Origin: Gemmatimonadaceae bacterium
GTDB taxonomy: Bacteria > Gemmatimonadota > Gemmatimonadetes > Gemmatimonadales > Gemmatimonadaceae
DNA: 37,795 nt
Direction of reading: 5' to 3'
Assembly (NCBI GenBank): GCA_016741895.1
Contig: JACVCT010000008.1
Location: 1-37,795 of the forward strand
The position numbers were made by a program, and so were the translations under genes. The notes beneath the pieces are model-generated. The model was not told where the DNA came from and made no database searches. It was given only the letters and a program-made list of their open reading frames with translations. This document shows positions 25,387 to 37,795 of this stretch, piece after piece. Position 1 is the stretch's first letter; every line of letters starts with the position of its first letter.

Positions 25387-27109
25387 ATGGAACTCACGCT
25401 CTGGACCTACGAAGGCCCGCCGCACGTGGGCGCGATGCGCGTGGCCACCTCCATGCGCGGGGTGCACTATGTGCTGCACGCGCCGCAGGGTGACACCTAC
25501 GCCGATCTGCTGTTCACGATGATCGAGCGGCGCGACCGCCGCCCACCCGTGACCTACACCACCTTCCAGGCGCGTGATCTGGGCGGTGACACGGCGGAGT
25601 TGGTGAAGACGGCCGTGCGTGATGCGTACGAGCGCTTCCGTCCCGACGCGTTGCTCGTGGGCGAATCCTGCACGGCCGAACTCATTCAGGACCAGCCCGG
25701 CAGTCTGGCGCTGGGCATGAATCTCGACGTCCCCGTGGTGCCGCTCGAACTGCCGGCCTACTCCAAGAAGGAGAACTGGGGCGCGAGCGAGACCTTCTAC
25801 CAGCTCGTGCGCACCATCCTGCTCCCGCAGGTGCCAGCGCCGGGACTCACGCGGGAACCGCCCGCCACGACGGCGGCGCGCGAAACACGGCGTCCCCGCG
25901 CGAACCTGCTGGGAGCGACGGCGCTCGGCTTCCGCAATCGCGACGACGTGCGCGAGGTCACCCGGCTGCTGCATGACCTCGGTGTGGACGTGCACGTGTG
26001 CGCGCCGCTGCACGCCACGGTGGCGGATCTCAAGCGGCTGCCCGAGGCCGACTTCAACATCTGTCTCTATCCCGAGGTGGCCGAAACCACCGCGCGCTGG
26101 ATGGAGAAGTCGTTCCGAATGCCCTTCGTGCGCAGCGTGCCCATCGGCGTGCTGGCCACCCGGCAGTTCATTCGGGAGGTGGCGGAGATGGCCGGCGTGA
26201 ACGCCGATGCGCTGCTCGAAGCGGAGCGCGTGGGCGATGCACAGATGGATGCCAGTCGCTCCCTGCTGCCCTGGTACTCCCGCTCGGTGGACAGCACCTA
26301 CCTCACCGGCAAGCGGGTGTTCGTGTTTGGCGACGCCACGCATGTGCTGGCTGCCGCACGCATCGCGCGCGACGAGCTGGGCTTCACGGTGGTGGGCGTT
26401 GGCACCTACTCACGCGAGTACGCGCGCGCCGTCCGCGACTACGCGGCCAGCATCGGCGTGGAGGCTCTCATCAGCGACGACTACCTCGCTGTGGAGCAGC
26501 GCGTGAGTGAGCTGGCCCCGGAGCTGGTGCTGGGCACACAGATGGAACGCCACATCGCCAAACGTCTGGGCATTCCCTGCGCGGTAATCTCGGCGCCCAT
26601 TCATGTGCAGGATGTGCCGGCGCGGCATTCGCCGCAGATGGGTTTCGAAGGCGCCAACGTGATCTTCGATACCTGGGTGCATCCGCTGATGATGGGACTC
26701 GAGGAGCACCTGCTGCACATGTTCCGCGATGACTTTGAGTTTGCCGATGGCGTGGTGCCCTCGCATCTGGGCGGTCGCCGCAGCGCCGGCACGTCGGAGG
26801 CCGCATCGGGAGTGGGGTCGGTCACGCTGACAGCGGGTGCGCCGGCGACAGAGAGGGACGCGACCGACCCGGTGGCGCCGGAAGCCGCCAGTGCCGTGGG
26901 GTTGACGGAAGAGGAGGCGGAAGCGCCGGCCGAGGCGTCGGTGGCAGCCGCCGTGACCTCCACACGCTGGATGCCGCTGGCGGAAGCGGAGCTCAGGAAG
27001 ATTCCGTTCTTCGTGCGTGGCAAGGCCCGTCGCAACACCGAGGCCTATGCGCTGGCGCAGGGCATTGCCGAGATCTCCGTGGACACGCTGTACGACGCGA
27101 AGGCGCACT

Positions 27110-27120
<11 letters not shown>
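25387..27120 (+). CDS. bchB: Light-independent protochlorophyllide reductase subunit B, BchB (with an inserted linker)
   Basis: BchB completes the NB cluster through Asp36 (QGDTYADL), the unusual aspartate ligand, and carries protochlorophyllide-binding residues. It starts [22 protein letters not shown] and has [15 protein letters not shown]. The C-terminal domain (residues about 529-577, [18 protein letters not shown] to [10 protein letters not shown]) is well conserved. Between the core and this domain lies a low-complexity Ala/Glu/Thr-rich linker (about residues 460-528, bases 26764-26970), which makes the protein 577 residues against about 510-530 for most homologues. The stop overlaps bchH by 11 bases. 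Confidence 0.97.
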
Positions 27121-31829
<4,709 letters not shown>

Positions 31830-31830
<1 letters not shown>

Positions 31831-32636
31831 TGCCCGCGCCCACCACCATGACACACTCCCCGACTCCAGGTCCGTCGTTCGAAGGAACGCCGCCTGGGGG
31901 TTCGCACGCCGCATCGGTTTCGTACCGAGAGCGGCGGGCCTGGATCGGGGAGTACTTCGACCGCACGGCCGCCGATGCCTGGAAGGCACTGACGTCCGAT
32001 GCGCCGGTCTCGCGGGTGCGCGCCTCGGTGCGCGCCGGACGCGACCACATGCGCGAGACGCTGCTGAGCTGGCTGCCGCCGGATCTGCATGGCATGCGGG
32101 TGCTGGACGCCGGCTGCGGCACGGGCACGGCGGCCATTGCACTGGCCGAGCGCGGCGCCGAGGTGGTGGCCATCGATCTCTCGCCCACGCTGGTGGAGCA
32201 CGCGCAGGAGCGCGCGGACGCCGTCGGCGCGCCGCCCATCGATTTCCGCTCCGGGGACATGCTCGATCCATCGCTGGGCACGTTTGACTACGTGCTGGCC
32301 ATGGACAGCATCATCCACTACGAGTTGCCCGAGATGATGGCGGTGCTCACCGCGCTCGCGCCGCGCGTGCGCGAGCGCATGCTCATCACGGTGGCGCCTC
32401 GCACACCCATGCTCACGGTGATGCGGGCCGTGGGGCGGCTGTTCCCGCGCGCCGACCGCGCACCGGCCATCGTGCCGGTATCCGACTACGCGTTCCGCAA
32501 GGCCTTCGCGGCCGTGCCGGCGCTGGACACCTGGGGCATTGTCGGGACCCGGCTGGTGGAATCGGGCTTCTACCGCTCGATGGCCATCAAGATGCAGAAC
32601 GCGTCATTGCGCGGCGACGCCGCGCCATCACGCTGA
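31830..32636 (+). CDS. bchM: Magnesium protoporphyrin IX methyltransferase BchM
   Basis: BchM methylates the 13-propionate of Mg-protoporphyrin IX using S-adenosylmethionine. The 268-residue product has the SAM-binding motif VLDAGCGTGTAAIALAERG (about 91-109), YVLAMDSIIHYE, and a C-terminal FYRSMAIKMQNASL segment. YFDRTAADAWKALTSDAPVSRVRASVRAGR is the family N-terminal pattern. A Pro/Thr/Ser-rich lead of about 25 residues makes it longer than usual (about 225-235). It shares one base with bchL (TGATG). Confidence 0.94.
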
Positions 32637-32664
32637 ACGTTCGTCAATCCGAAGGAGACACGCG

Positions 32665-32997
32665 ATGGAACCGATGACCTGGGGACTGCTGGCTGCTGCG
32701 GCAGGAGGCGCTGGACTGTGGTACGTGATGAAGCGTCGGCGCGAGGTGGCCTGCACGGTCGATCTCGAGATGACGCATGACCACTTCCACGCGCATGTGG
32801 ACCTCAAGGGTGTGTACGTCGATCCCGGCGACGAGGTGCTGGTGCGCAATACGCCCAGTCGCATCGCGTTCGGGACACAGACCACGTTCGACTCCAGCGC
32901 CGAGGTCCGTCGGGCCAGCTGGCTCAAGCGGCAGGTGGTGAAGCTCACCGGTGGCACCGCCATTCACGAACTCTACGAAGTCGGCTTCGAAGGCTGA
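32665..32997 (+). CDS. Conserved-type small membrane-anchored protein upstream of acsF (candidate cyclase accessory protein)
   Basis: The 110-residue protein starts at ATG 32665, after a clear GAAGGAGA ribosome-binding site, 28 bases after bchM and eight before acsF. One N-terminal transmembrane helix (WGLLAAAAGGAGLWYVM, about residues 6-22) is followed by KRRR, predicting a cytosolic domain of about 85 residues. That domain is beta-rich with DLEMTHDHFHAHVDL (four His), GDEVLVRNTP and a C-terminal end of ELYEVGFEG. I do not recognise a described domain with certainty. The position just before acsF is like that of BciE (rsp_6110), an AcsF cyclase subunit in alphaproteobacteria, so a cyclase partner role is a reasonable but unproven guess. 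Confidence 0.8.
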   Translation: MEPMTWGLLAAAAGGAGLWYVMKRRREVACTVDLEMTHDHFHAHVDLKGVYVDPGDEVLVRNTPSRIAFGTQTTFDSSAEVRRASWLKRQVVKLTGGTAIHELYEVGFEG

Positions 32998-33005
32998 TCC
33001 CTCCC

Positions 33006-34091
33006 ATGTACTCGACCACGACCGAAATCCCGGTGCGCCCGCTCGCGGCGCCCAACGCCACCACGCAGGCGGCGCAGCAGGATGCGATGCTCAATCCGCG
33101 CTTCTACACCACGAACTTCGCGGAAATCGACGCGCTGCACATCACGCCAGAGAACCGCCGCATGTGGGATGACATGCTGGCCGAGTTCCGGCGCGATCCC
33201 AACAAGGATCATTTCAAGCGCTCGCCGGAGTTCGACGATGACTTCTCGGCCATGGACCCGGCACTGCGCGAGCAGTTCATCGAGTTCCTCACCTCATCGG
33301 TGACGGCCGAGTTCTCGGGATGCATCCTGTACGCCGAGATCAAGAAGCGCATCAAGAATCAGGATGTGCGCGATCTCTTCGGCTTCATGAGCCGCGACGA
33401 GGGGCGTCACGCGGGGTTCATCAACCACACGCTGCGCGACTTCAACGTGGCCGTGGATCTGAGCTTCCTGACGCGGGCCAAGAAGTACACGTACTTCCAG
33501 CCCAAGTTCATCTACTACGCCACCTACCTGTCGGAGAAGATCGGTTACGCGCGGTACATCACCATCTACCGCAACTTCGAGAAGCAGCCGGACAAGCGCT
33601 TCCACCCGATCTTCAAGTTCTTCGAGAACTGGTGCCTGGACGAGTTTCGCCACGGCGAGGCGTTTGCCGTGCTGATGCGCTCCAATCCGCATCTCCTGCA
33701 GGGGGTGAACAAGCTCTGGATCCGCTTCTTCCTGCTCGCGGTGTTCTGCACCATGTACGTGCGTGATCACGCGCGGAAGGAGTTCTTCGACTTCATGGGG
33801 CTCGACGTGGACGACTACGACCGTCGTGTCATCACGCTGACCAACACCATCAGTCGCCAGGTCTTCCCGGAGACCATCGACACCGAGTCCGAGGCGTTCT
33901 GGGGGCTGTTGGACAAGATGTGGAAGAACACCGAGGCCATGCGCCGCGCCGAGCAGCAGGGCGGCATGTTCTCCGGACTCAAGGTCACGGCACTCAAGGC
34001 CGCGAACGCGTTCACCTTCCTGCGGCTGTTCCTGCGTCGTCCCCACCGGCAGGCCCTGCCGGCGGATGTGCGCATGCAGCCGGTGTGGTGA
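33006..34091 (+). CDS. acsF: Mg-protoporphyrin IX monomethyl ester oxidative cyclase AcsF
   Basis: AcsF is the di-iron, O2-dependent enzyme that forms the isocyclic ring of protochlorophyllide. The 361-residue product carries the di-iron ligand motifs AEFSGCILYAEIKKRIKN (Glu102, Glu111), SRDEGRHAGFINH (Glu132-x-x-His135) and CLDEFRHGEAFA (Glu213-x-x-His216). Also present is YFQPKFIYYATYLSEKIGYARYITIYR, typical of the family. No O2-independent BchE is in the window. The gene lies between the 110-residue protein and lhaA, whereas purple bacteria often have acsF after puhC. Confidence 0.97.
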   Translation: MYSTTTEIPVRPLAAPNATTQAAQQDAMLNPRFYTTNFAEIDALHITPENRRMWDDMLAEFRRDPNKDHFKRSPEFDDDFSAMDPALREQFIEFLTSSVTAEFSGCILYAEIKKRIKNQDVRDLFGFMSRDEGRHAGFINHTLRDFNVAVDLSFLTRAKKYTYFQPKFIYYATYLSEKIGYARYITIYRNFEKQPDKRFHPIFKFFENWCLDEFRHGEAFAVLMRSNPHLLQGVNKLWIRFFLLAVFCTMYVRDHARKEFFDFMGLDVDDYDRRVITLTNTISRQVFPETIDTESEAFWGLLDKMWKNTEAMRRAEQQGGMFSGLKVTALKAANAFTFLRLFLRRPHRQALPADVRMQPVW

Positions 34092-34109
34092 CGACGGGAG
34101 GCGCCGGTC

Positions 34110-35570
34110 ATGGCAAAATCTGCTGAACTTCCCGTGCGCATCTGGCGCGCTCTCGGCACCCGATGGATGCCGTTTGCCGACGTGGGCAGTGAGGACGTGC
34201 CGCTGTCGCGGCTCTTCCGGCTGTCGCTGTTTCAGCTGGCAGTGGGGATGGTGCAGACGCTGTTCGTGGGCACCCTCAACCGGGTGATGATCCTCGAACT
34301 CCGGGTGCCGGCGTCGCTGGTGGCCATCATGCTGGCCATCCCGCTGCTGGCTGCGCCTTTCCGCGCGCTGGTGGGGTTCAAGTCGGATACACATCGCAGC
34401 ATCCTGGGCTGGCGTCGGGTGCCCTATCTCTGGATTGGCACACAGCTGCAGTTTGGCGGTCTGGCCATCATGCCGTTTGCGCTGCTGCTGCTGTCGGAGA
34501 AGGGCAGTGGTGGCCCGGTGTGGATTGCCTACGCGGCGAGCGCCGTGGCCTTTCTGCTGGCGGGCGCCGGCGCGCATACCACGCAGACGGCGGGTCTGGC
34601 GCTGGCCACTGATCTGGTGAGCGAGGACAAGCGGCCGCGCGTGATCGCGCTGATGTACCTGATGATGCTGGTGGGTACGCTGGTGAGCGCGCTCATTCTT
34701 GAACAGCTGCTGCAGCCGTTCTCGGCGATGCGGCTGATTCAGGTCATTCAGGGAGCAGCGCTGTTCACGATCGTGGTGAACGCCTTTGCGCTCTGGAAGC
34801 AGGAAGCCAGACAGCGCGGCGTGGTGGAGTACAAGAAGGGCGAGCGTCGTCCCCAGTTCCGTGAAGCGTGGCGGACGTTCGCTTCCGGTGGTCAGGCGGT
34901 GGGACTTCTGGTGGCGTCCGGCCTCGGGTTCTTCGCGTTCAACCTGCAGGACGTGCTGCTCGAGCCCTATGGTGGCGAGATCCTGCATTTCACCGTTGCA
35001 GGTACCACGGCACTGACAGGCATCATGGCCTTTGGCGCGGTGCTGGCCTTTGTGTGGAGTGCCACACAGGACCGCACCGTGAAGGCCCCGCTTCGGCTGG
35101 CGTCGCAGGGTGTGGTGGTGGGCCTGCTGGGATTTGCCATGATCACGGCGGGCAGCATGATGAGCACCCACCCCATCTGGGCGCCGTTCTTCTTTCGTTT
35201 CGGCGTGATGCTCATTGGTTTTGGTGAGGCGCTCTTTGGTGTGGGGACGCTGTCATTCGCCATGGGTATGCGTGATGCCACGCAGCACGGCATTGCACTG
35301 GGCGCGTGGGGCGCGGTGTTTGCCACCGCCGAAGGGCTGTCGTTTGCCCTGAGCGGCCTCATGAAGGATGCGTTGTCGCACCTCGGTGCCACGCAACCGG
35401 TTGGAAGCTGGTTGGCGCAGCCTGCTGCGCCCTATACGGCGGTGTACGGCACGGAAATCGTGGTCTTGCTGATCACCCTGGTTGTTCTGGGCACTGTGGG
35501 TCGCCGCGCGGCGAACCAGGTGTCAGTTGGAGTTGCACGCCCCTTCGGTCTCGCGGACATCCCGGCGTGA
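34110..35570 (+). CDS. lhaA: LhaA/PucC-family light-harvesting 1 assembly protein
   Basis: The 486-residue polytopic protein (about 12 helices) is of the LhaA (ORF477) type that precedes puhA in purple bacteria and is needed for LH1 assembly and chlorophyll delivery. Landmarks are [86 protein letters not shown] and [26 protein letters not shown] ribosome-binding site precedes ATG 34110. It is a paralogue of the pucC-like gene at 18680-20050. It is followed 28 bases later by the reaction-centre H genes. Confidence 0.94.
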   Translation: MAKSAELPVRIWRALGTRWMPFADVGSEDVPLSRLFRLSLFQLAVGMVQTLFVGTLNRVMILELRVPASLVAIMLAIPLLAAPFRALVGFKSDTHRSILGWRRVPYLWIGTQLQFGGLAIMPFALLLLSEKGSGGPVWIAYAASAVAFLLAGAGAHTTQTAGLALATDLVSEDKRPRVIALMYLMMLVGTLVSALILEQLLQPFSAMRLIQVIQGAALFTIVVNAFALWKQEARQRGVVEYKKGERRPQFREAWRTFASGGQAVGLLVASGLGFFAFNLQDVLLEPYGGEILHFTVAGTTALTGIMAFGAVLAFVWSATQDRTVKAPLRLASQGVVVGLLGFAMITAGSMMSTHPIWAPFFFRFGVMLIGFGEALFGVGTLSFAMGMRDATQHGIALGAWGAVFATAEGLSFALSGLMKDALSHLGATQPVGSWLAQPAAPYTAVYGTEIVVLLITLVVLGTVGRRAANQVSVGVARPFGLADIPA

Positions 35571-35598
35571 CCGTTCACCATTCCACCGGAGTCATCAC

Positions 35599-35802
35599 AT
35601 GATGGACTATCTCGATGGTGCCCAGATCGCGTTGTACGCGTTCTGGTTGTTTTTCTTCGGGTTGATCATCTACCTCCGCAAGGAAGACAAGCGCGAAGGT
35701 TATCCGCTCGAGTCGCCGCAGGGTCCGCGTGAGGGCTGGCCGAAGCCGGCCACGCCGAAGTCCTACATCCACCGCCACCACGGCGACGAGGGCGCGCACT
35801 GA
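35599..35802 (+). CDS. puhA: Photosynthetic reaction centre H subunit, N-terminal (transmembrane) part, as a separate gene
   Basis: This 67-residue protein corresponds to the first quarter of PuhA. One transmembrane helix (about residues 8-27, [19 protein letters not shown]) is followed by the family motif REGYPLES and a Pro-rich segment ending [20 protein letters not shown] at 35588-35591 precedes ATG 35599 (a second ATG is at 35602). The gene ends in TGA, which overlaps the next ATG (TGATG). In most phototrophs these residues are continuous with the cytoplasmic domain; here they are encoded separately in another frame. My recollection is that the Gemmatimonas phototrophica complex also has a two-part H subunit. 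Confidence 0.9.
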   Translation: MMDYLDGAQIALYAFWLFFFGLIIYLRKEDKREGYPLESPQGPREGWPKPATPKSYIHRHHGDEGAH

Positions 35803-36347
35803 TGTCCAGCGTCAAGTATGTACCAGCTGACAGCTACAACGGCTCGCCGGTGGTGCCCACGGGCAACCCCATGATCGATGGGGTTGGCCCCGCCGCGTGG
35901 AACGAAGCGCGACGCGATGAGCCGGACGTGACGTATGATGGACGTCCGAAGCTCGTGCCCATGCGGATGGACGCCGCATTCAGCATTGCGAAGGGCGATC
36001 CCGATCCGCGCGGTCTGCCGGTGGTGGCCGCCGACAAGGTGGTGGCCGGCAAGGTCGTGGACGTGTGGGTCAATCGCTCGGAGCCGCAGGTGTCCTTCTA
36101 CGAGGTGCAGCTCAGCGGCAGCGAGCGTCGGGTGTTGCTGCCGTCCGGCTACGTGCAGTGGCCCAACTTCGGGCTCTGGGGCAATGATCGGCTGCTCGTG
36201 AAGTCCATCACCTCGGCGCAGTTTGCCAATGTGCCCGGCACGGCGCGCGAAGACCGCATCACGCTGCTCGAGGAAGACCGCATCTCGGCGTACTATGCCG
36301 GCGGTCATCTGTATGCCACGTCGTCCCGTTCCCAGCCCCTCATATGA
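35802..36347 (+). CDS. puhA: Photosynthetic reaction centre H subunit, C-terminal (cytoplasmic) part, as a separate gene
   Basis: The 181-residue protein matches PuhA from about residue 95 onward: TGNPMIDGVGPAAW, ARRDEPDVTYDGRPKLVPMR, VAGKVVDVWVNRSEP, FYEVQLSG, and the C-terminal ITLLEEDRISAYYAGGHLYA. It has no transmembrane helix and must dock on L/M and the separate helix. It starts at ATG 35802, one base into the previous stop, so it is translationally coupled. Compared with R. sphaeroides, the Glu173 position is kept (RSEP), but His126 and His128, the proposed proton-entry pair, fall at Asp and Arg. The coupling overlap and its own start argue against a simple frameshift. Confidence 0.9.
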   Translation: MSSVKYVPADSYNGSPVVPTGNPMIDGVGPAAWNEARRDEPDVTYDGRPKLVPMRMDAAFSIAKGDPDPRGLPVVAADKVVAGKVVDVWVNRSEPQVSFYEVQLSGSERRVLLPSGYVQWPNFGLWGNDRLLVKSITSAQFANVPGTAREDRITLLEEDRISAYYAGGHLYATSSRSQPLI

Positions 36348-37093
36348 ATCCGCCGGCGCTCGCTTCCGATTCGCAGGCGCCGGTCGGGCACGCGCCCGAC
36401 GCTGCGCCGTCCACGCCACGGTACATCCGTGGCGTGCCGCATCCTCTTCCTGACGGTGAGCAGCTGCTGTGGGAAGGGGCGCCGTCGATGCGGGCCGTAG
36501 CCACGCATGTCTTTCACTGGCGCCTCGTTGTGGCCTACTTCGTGGGCATGTTCGCGTTGTGGGCCATGACGACGGACACGCCGCGTGGCACGGAAGTCTG
36601 GTGGTCGGAAGCGACGCTGCGGCTGGCGCTCGGGGTCTTTGTTCTGCTCTGCGTGATGGGGCTTTCGCGGGCGGTGGCCAGCACCTCGTGGTACGCCATC
36701 ACCTCCCGCCGCATTGTCATGCGCGTGGGCATGGCCTTCCCGATGTCCATCAACATTCCCTTCACGCTGCTGCAGACGGCGGGACTAGGCGTGTTCCGTG
36801 ATGGCACCGGACAGGTGGCGCTTGGACTCGTGCCGGGTCAGCGGCTGGCCTACATCGCACTCTGGCCGCACTGCCTGGTGTGGAACATCAATCATCCGGC
36901 GCCGGTGCTGCGTGGCCTCGAGCAACCCGAGATGGTGGCCAAGCTGCTGGCCACGGCCGTGGCCGATGCGGCGGAGGCGGACCTCGACGCCAGCATCGAG
37001 CGTGGAGCGACGGATACCGCCGCACGTCCCGAACGCGGTGGCCCCTCGCGTCCCGCAGTCCGTCAGGCGCGCACCGCGCCGGCAGGAGCATGA
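36344..37093 (+). CDS. puhB: Photosynthetic complex assembly protein PuhB
   Basis: PuhB is a membrane protein needed for efficient reaction-centre assembly. The 249-residue product begins with a Pro/Ala-rich tail and then RGVPHPLPDGEQLLWEGAPSMRAVATHVFHWRLVVAYF, the family opening. Two hydrophobic helices follow (about 58-77 and 92-110), and then a bPH2-like domain with SWYAITSRRIVMRVGMAFPMSINIPF and YIALWPHCLVWNINHPAPVLRGL. The last 40 residues are Ala/Arg-rich and not conserved. It is coupled by ATGA overlaps to both puh neighbours. Confidence 0.93.
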   Translation: MNPPALASDSQAPVGHAPDAAPSTPRYIRGVPHPLPDGEQLLWEGAPSMRAVATHVFHWRLVVAYFVGMFALWAMTTDTPRGTEVWWSEATLRLALGVFVLLCVMGLSRAVASTSWYAITSRRIVMRVGMAFPMSINIPFTLLQTAGLGVFRDGTGQVALGLVPGQRLAYIALWPHCLVWNINHPAPVLRGLEQPEMVAKLLATAVADAAEADLDASIERGATDTAARPERGGPSRPAVRQARTAPAGA

Positions 37094-37653
37094 GCATGGA
37101 CATGCGTCGTCAGGCGCCCAGTGTGGTGTTCGAGCCGGAACCCGGCGAGCGTCCCGGTGCGTCCTCCACCCTGGTGGTGCCCAAGCCGGCGCTGATCATG
37201 GCGGGTGCGCTGGTCACGCTGGTCATCGGTCTTGCCGTTGCTGCCAAGAAGTTCGAAGTGGGCGCGTTCCGTGAACGCCCCACGGAAGTGCTGGTGCAGC
37301 GCAGTCTGCGATTCGAGGACGCGCCCAATCAGGGCATCGGCGTGATCGATGCCCCGACCGGCAAGACGGCCGTTGTGCTCGAGCCGGGCAGCAATGGATT
37401 CCTGCGCGGTTCGCTTCGCGCGTTGACCCGGGCGCGCAAGGCAGCGGGCATCGGCGCGGCCGAGCCGTTTCGTCTGGTGCGCTACGTGGACGGTCGTCTG
37501 GTGCTGCACGATGATGCGACGGGACAGCATGTGACCGTGACCGGGTTCGGGCCCACGCAGGTGGAGAGCTTCGACAACCTGCTCAAGGAGAAGCCAGGGC
37601 AGGGGCCGGCACCGGTTGCGCCGTATATACCGATTGGCGTTGGGCGGCGGTAA
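37090..37653 (+). CDS. puhC: Photosynthetic complex assembly protein PuhC
   Basis: PuhC is a bitopic protein needed for reaction-centre/LH1 assembly. The 187-residue product (ATG 37090, overlap ATGA with puhB, GCAGGAGC upstream) has one transmembrane helix (about 33-52) and a periplasmic domain. That domain includes RSLRFEDAPNQGIGVIDAPTGKTAVVLEPGSNGFLRGSLRALTRARK and RLVRYVDGRLVLHDDATGQHVTV, which match the family. A longer in-frame reading to 36880 lies in puhB and was rejected. It is the last gene before the strong terminator hairpin. Confidence 0.93.
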   Translation: MSMDMRRQAPSVVFEPEPGERPGASSTLVVPKPALIMAGALVTLVIGLAVAAKKFEVGAFRERPTEVLVQRSLRFEDAPNQGIGVIDAPTGKTAVVLEPGSNGFLRGSLRALTRARKAAGIGAAEPFRLVRYVDGRLVLHDDATGQHVTVTGFGPTQVESFDNLLKEKPGQGPAPVAPYIPIGVGRR

Positions 37654-37696
37654 GAGGATCCGAGCGGGTCCGGGGATGTGAGGGAACTGAAGGTGT

Positions 37697-37789
37697 GAGG
37701 ATCAGAGGATCGAAGGACAAAAGGGCGGGCCCGGGAGACACCGTACAGCATGGTGTCGCCCGGGCCCGCTCTCTTATCCTCTGATCCTC
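37697..37789 (+). terminator. Nested inverted-repeat terminator after puhC
   Basis: The inner stem pairs 37722-37742 with 37752-37772 (19 Watson-Crick pairs and one G:T wobble over 21 positions, one internal mismatch, nine-base loop), with core arms CGGGCCCGGG and CCCGGGCCCG. An outer 14-base perfect stem, GAGGATCAGAGGAT (37697-37710) with ATCCTCTGATCCTC (37776-37789), surrounds it. The tract CTCTTATCCTCT follows the inner stem. The unit GAGGATC also occurs at 37654-37660, and the pattern may continue past the window end. It probably ends the superoperon. Confidence 0.8.
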
Positions 37790-37795
37790 CGATCC

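Noticed and set aside
33294-35171. Long minus-strand open frame (625 codons) opposite acsF-lhaA
   Set aside because: Antisense of conserved genes, low-complexity His/Arg/Gln composition, no start signal.
35599-36347. Split puhA as a degraded pseudogene or plain frameshift
   Set aside because: Both parts have their own starts, keep conserved motifs to their ends, are coupled by TGATG and sit in an intact puh operon; a sequencing error remains the one alternative, noted in the finding.

Overview
The window is a high-GC chromosomal segment with dense gene packing: mostly ATGA/GTGA/TGATG stop-start overlaps and no gap longer than 271 bp. It holds the bch-puh arm of a purple-type (type II reaction centre) photosynthesis gene cluster, together with haem and cobalamin genes. 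Several features fit an aerobic phototroph of the Gemmatimonadota (Gemmatimonas-like) better than a proteobacterium: C5-pathway HemA, a bacillithiol deacetylase, O2-dependent HemF and AcsF, and a reaction-centre H subunit split into two genes. The taxon is inferred; no rRNA gene is present.

Region 1 (46-10001, + strand) is one operon for cobalamin uptake and late biosynthesis. It encodes a BtuB-like TonB-dependent receptor, a beta-propeller lipoprotein, CbiB, a CobD-like PLP enzyme, two tandem CobO adenosyltransferases, a CobC-CobT fusion, CobS and a free-standing CobC-like phosphatase. Region 2 (9976-12215, - strand) has kynurenine formamidase, tryptophan 2,3-dioxygenase and a BshB1-type deacetylase. 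A palindromic intergenic repeat (12284-12360) separates it from region 3.

Region 3 (12413-20952, - strand) is a seven-gene tetrapyrrole operon in transcription order bchG, a pucC-like transporter, bchP, hemA, hemE, hemF, hemY. A perfect TGT-N12-ACA PpsR/CrtJ-type operator sits just upstream of bchG. Region 4 (21024-23295, - strand) is the regulator pair aerR-ppsR: a B12-domain antirepressor and a PAS/Fis-HTH repressor. A 271-bp divergent control region follows. It carries a sigma70-like promoter whose -35 lies inside one of two head-to-head PpsR-like sites.

Region 5 (23567-37653, + strand) is a superoperon: bchF-bchN-bchB-bchH-bchL-bchM-orf110-acsF-lhaA-puhA(N-terminal part)-puhA(C-terminal part)-puhB-puhC. 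It ends in a very strong nested hairpin (37697-37789). Together the genes make 5-aminolevulinate and protoporphyrin, insert Mg, methylate and cyclise the ring, reduce protochlorophyllide, add the tail, and assemble the reaction centre and LH1. The cobalamin operon could supply the cofactor that AerR senses. The most notable points are the split H subunit with altered proton-entry residues, the uncharacterised small gene before acsF, the two CobO paralogues (one lacking the usual Phe/Trp pair), the CobC-CobT fusion, and PpsR-type operators that appear to put housekeeping haem genes under photosynthesis control. No rRNA, tRNA, insertion sequence or CRISPR array was seen.
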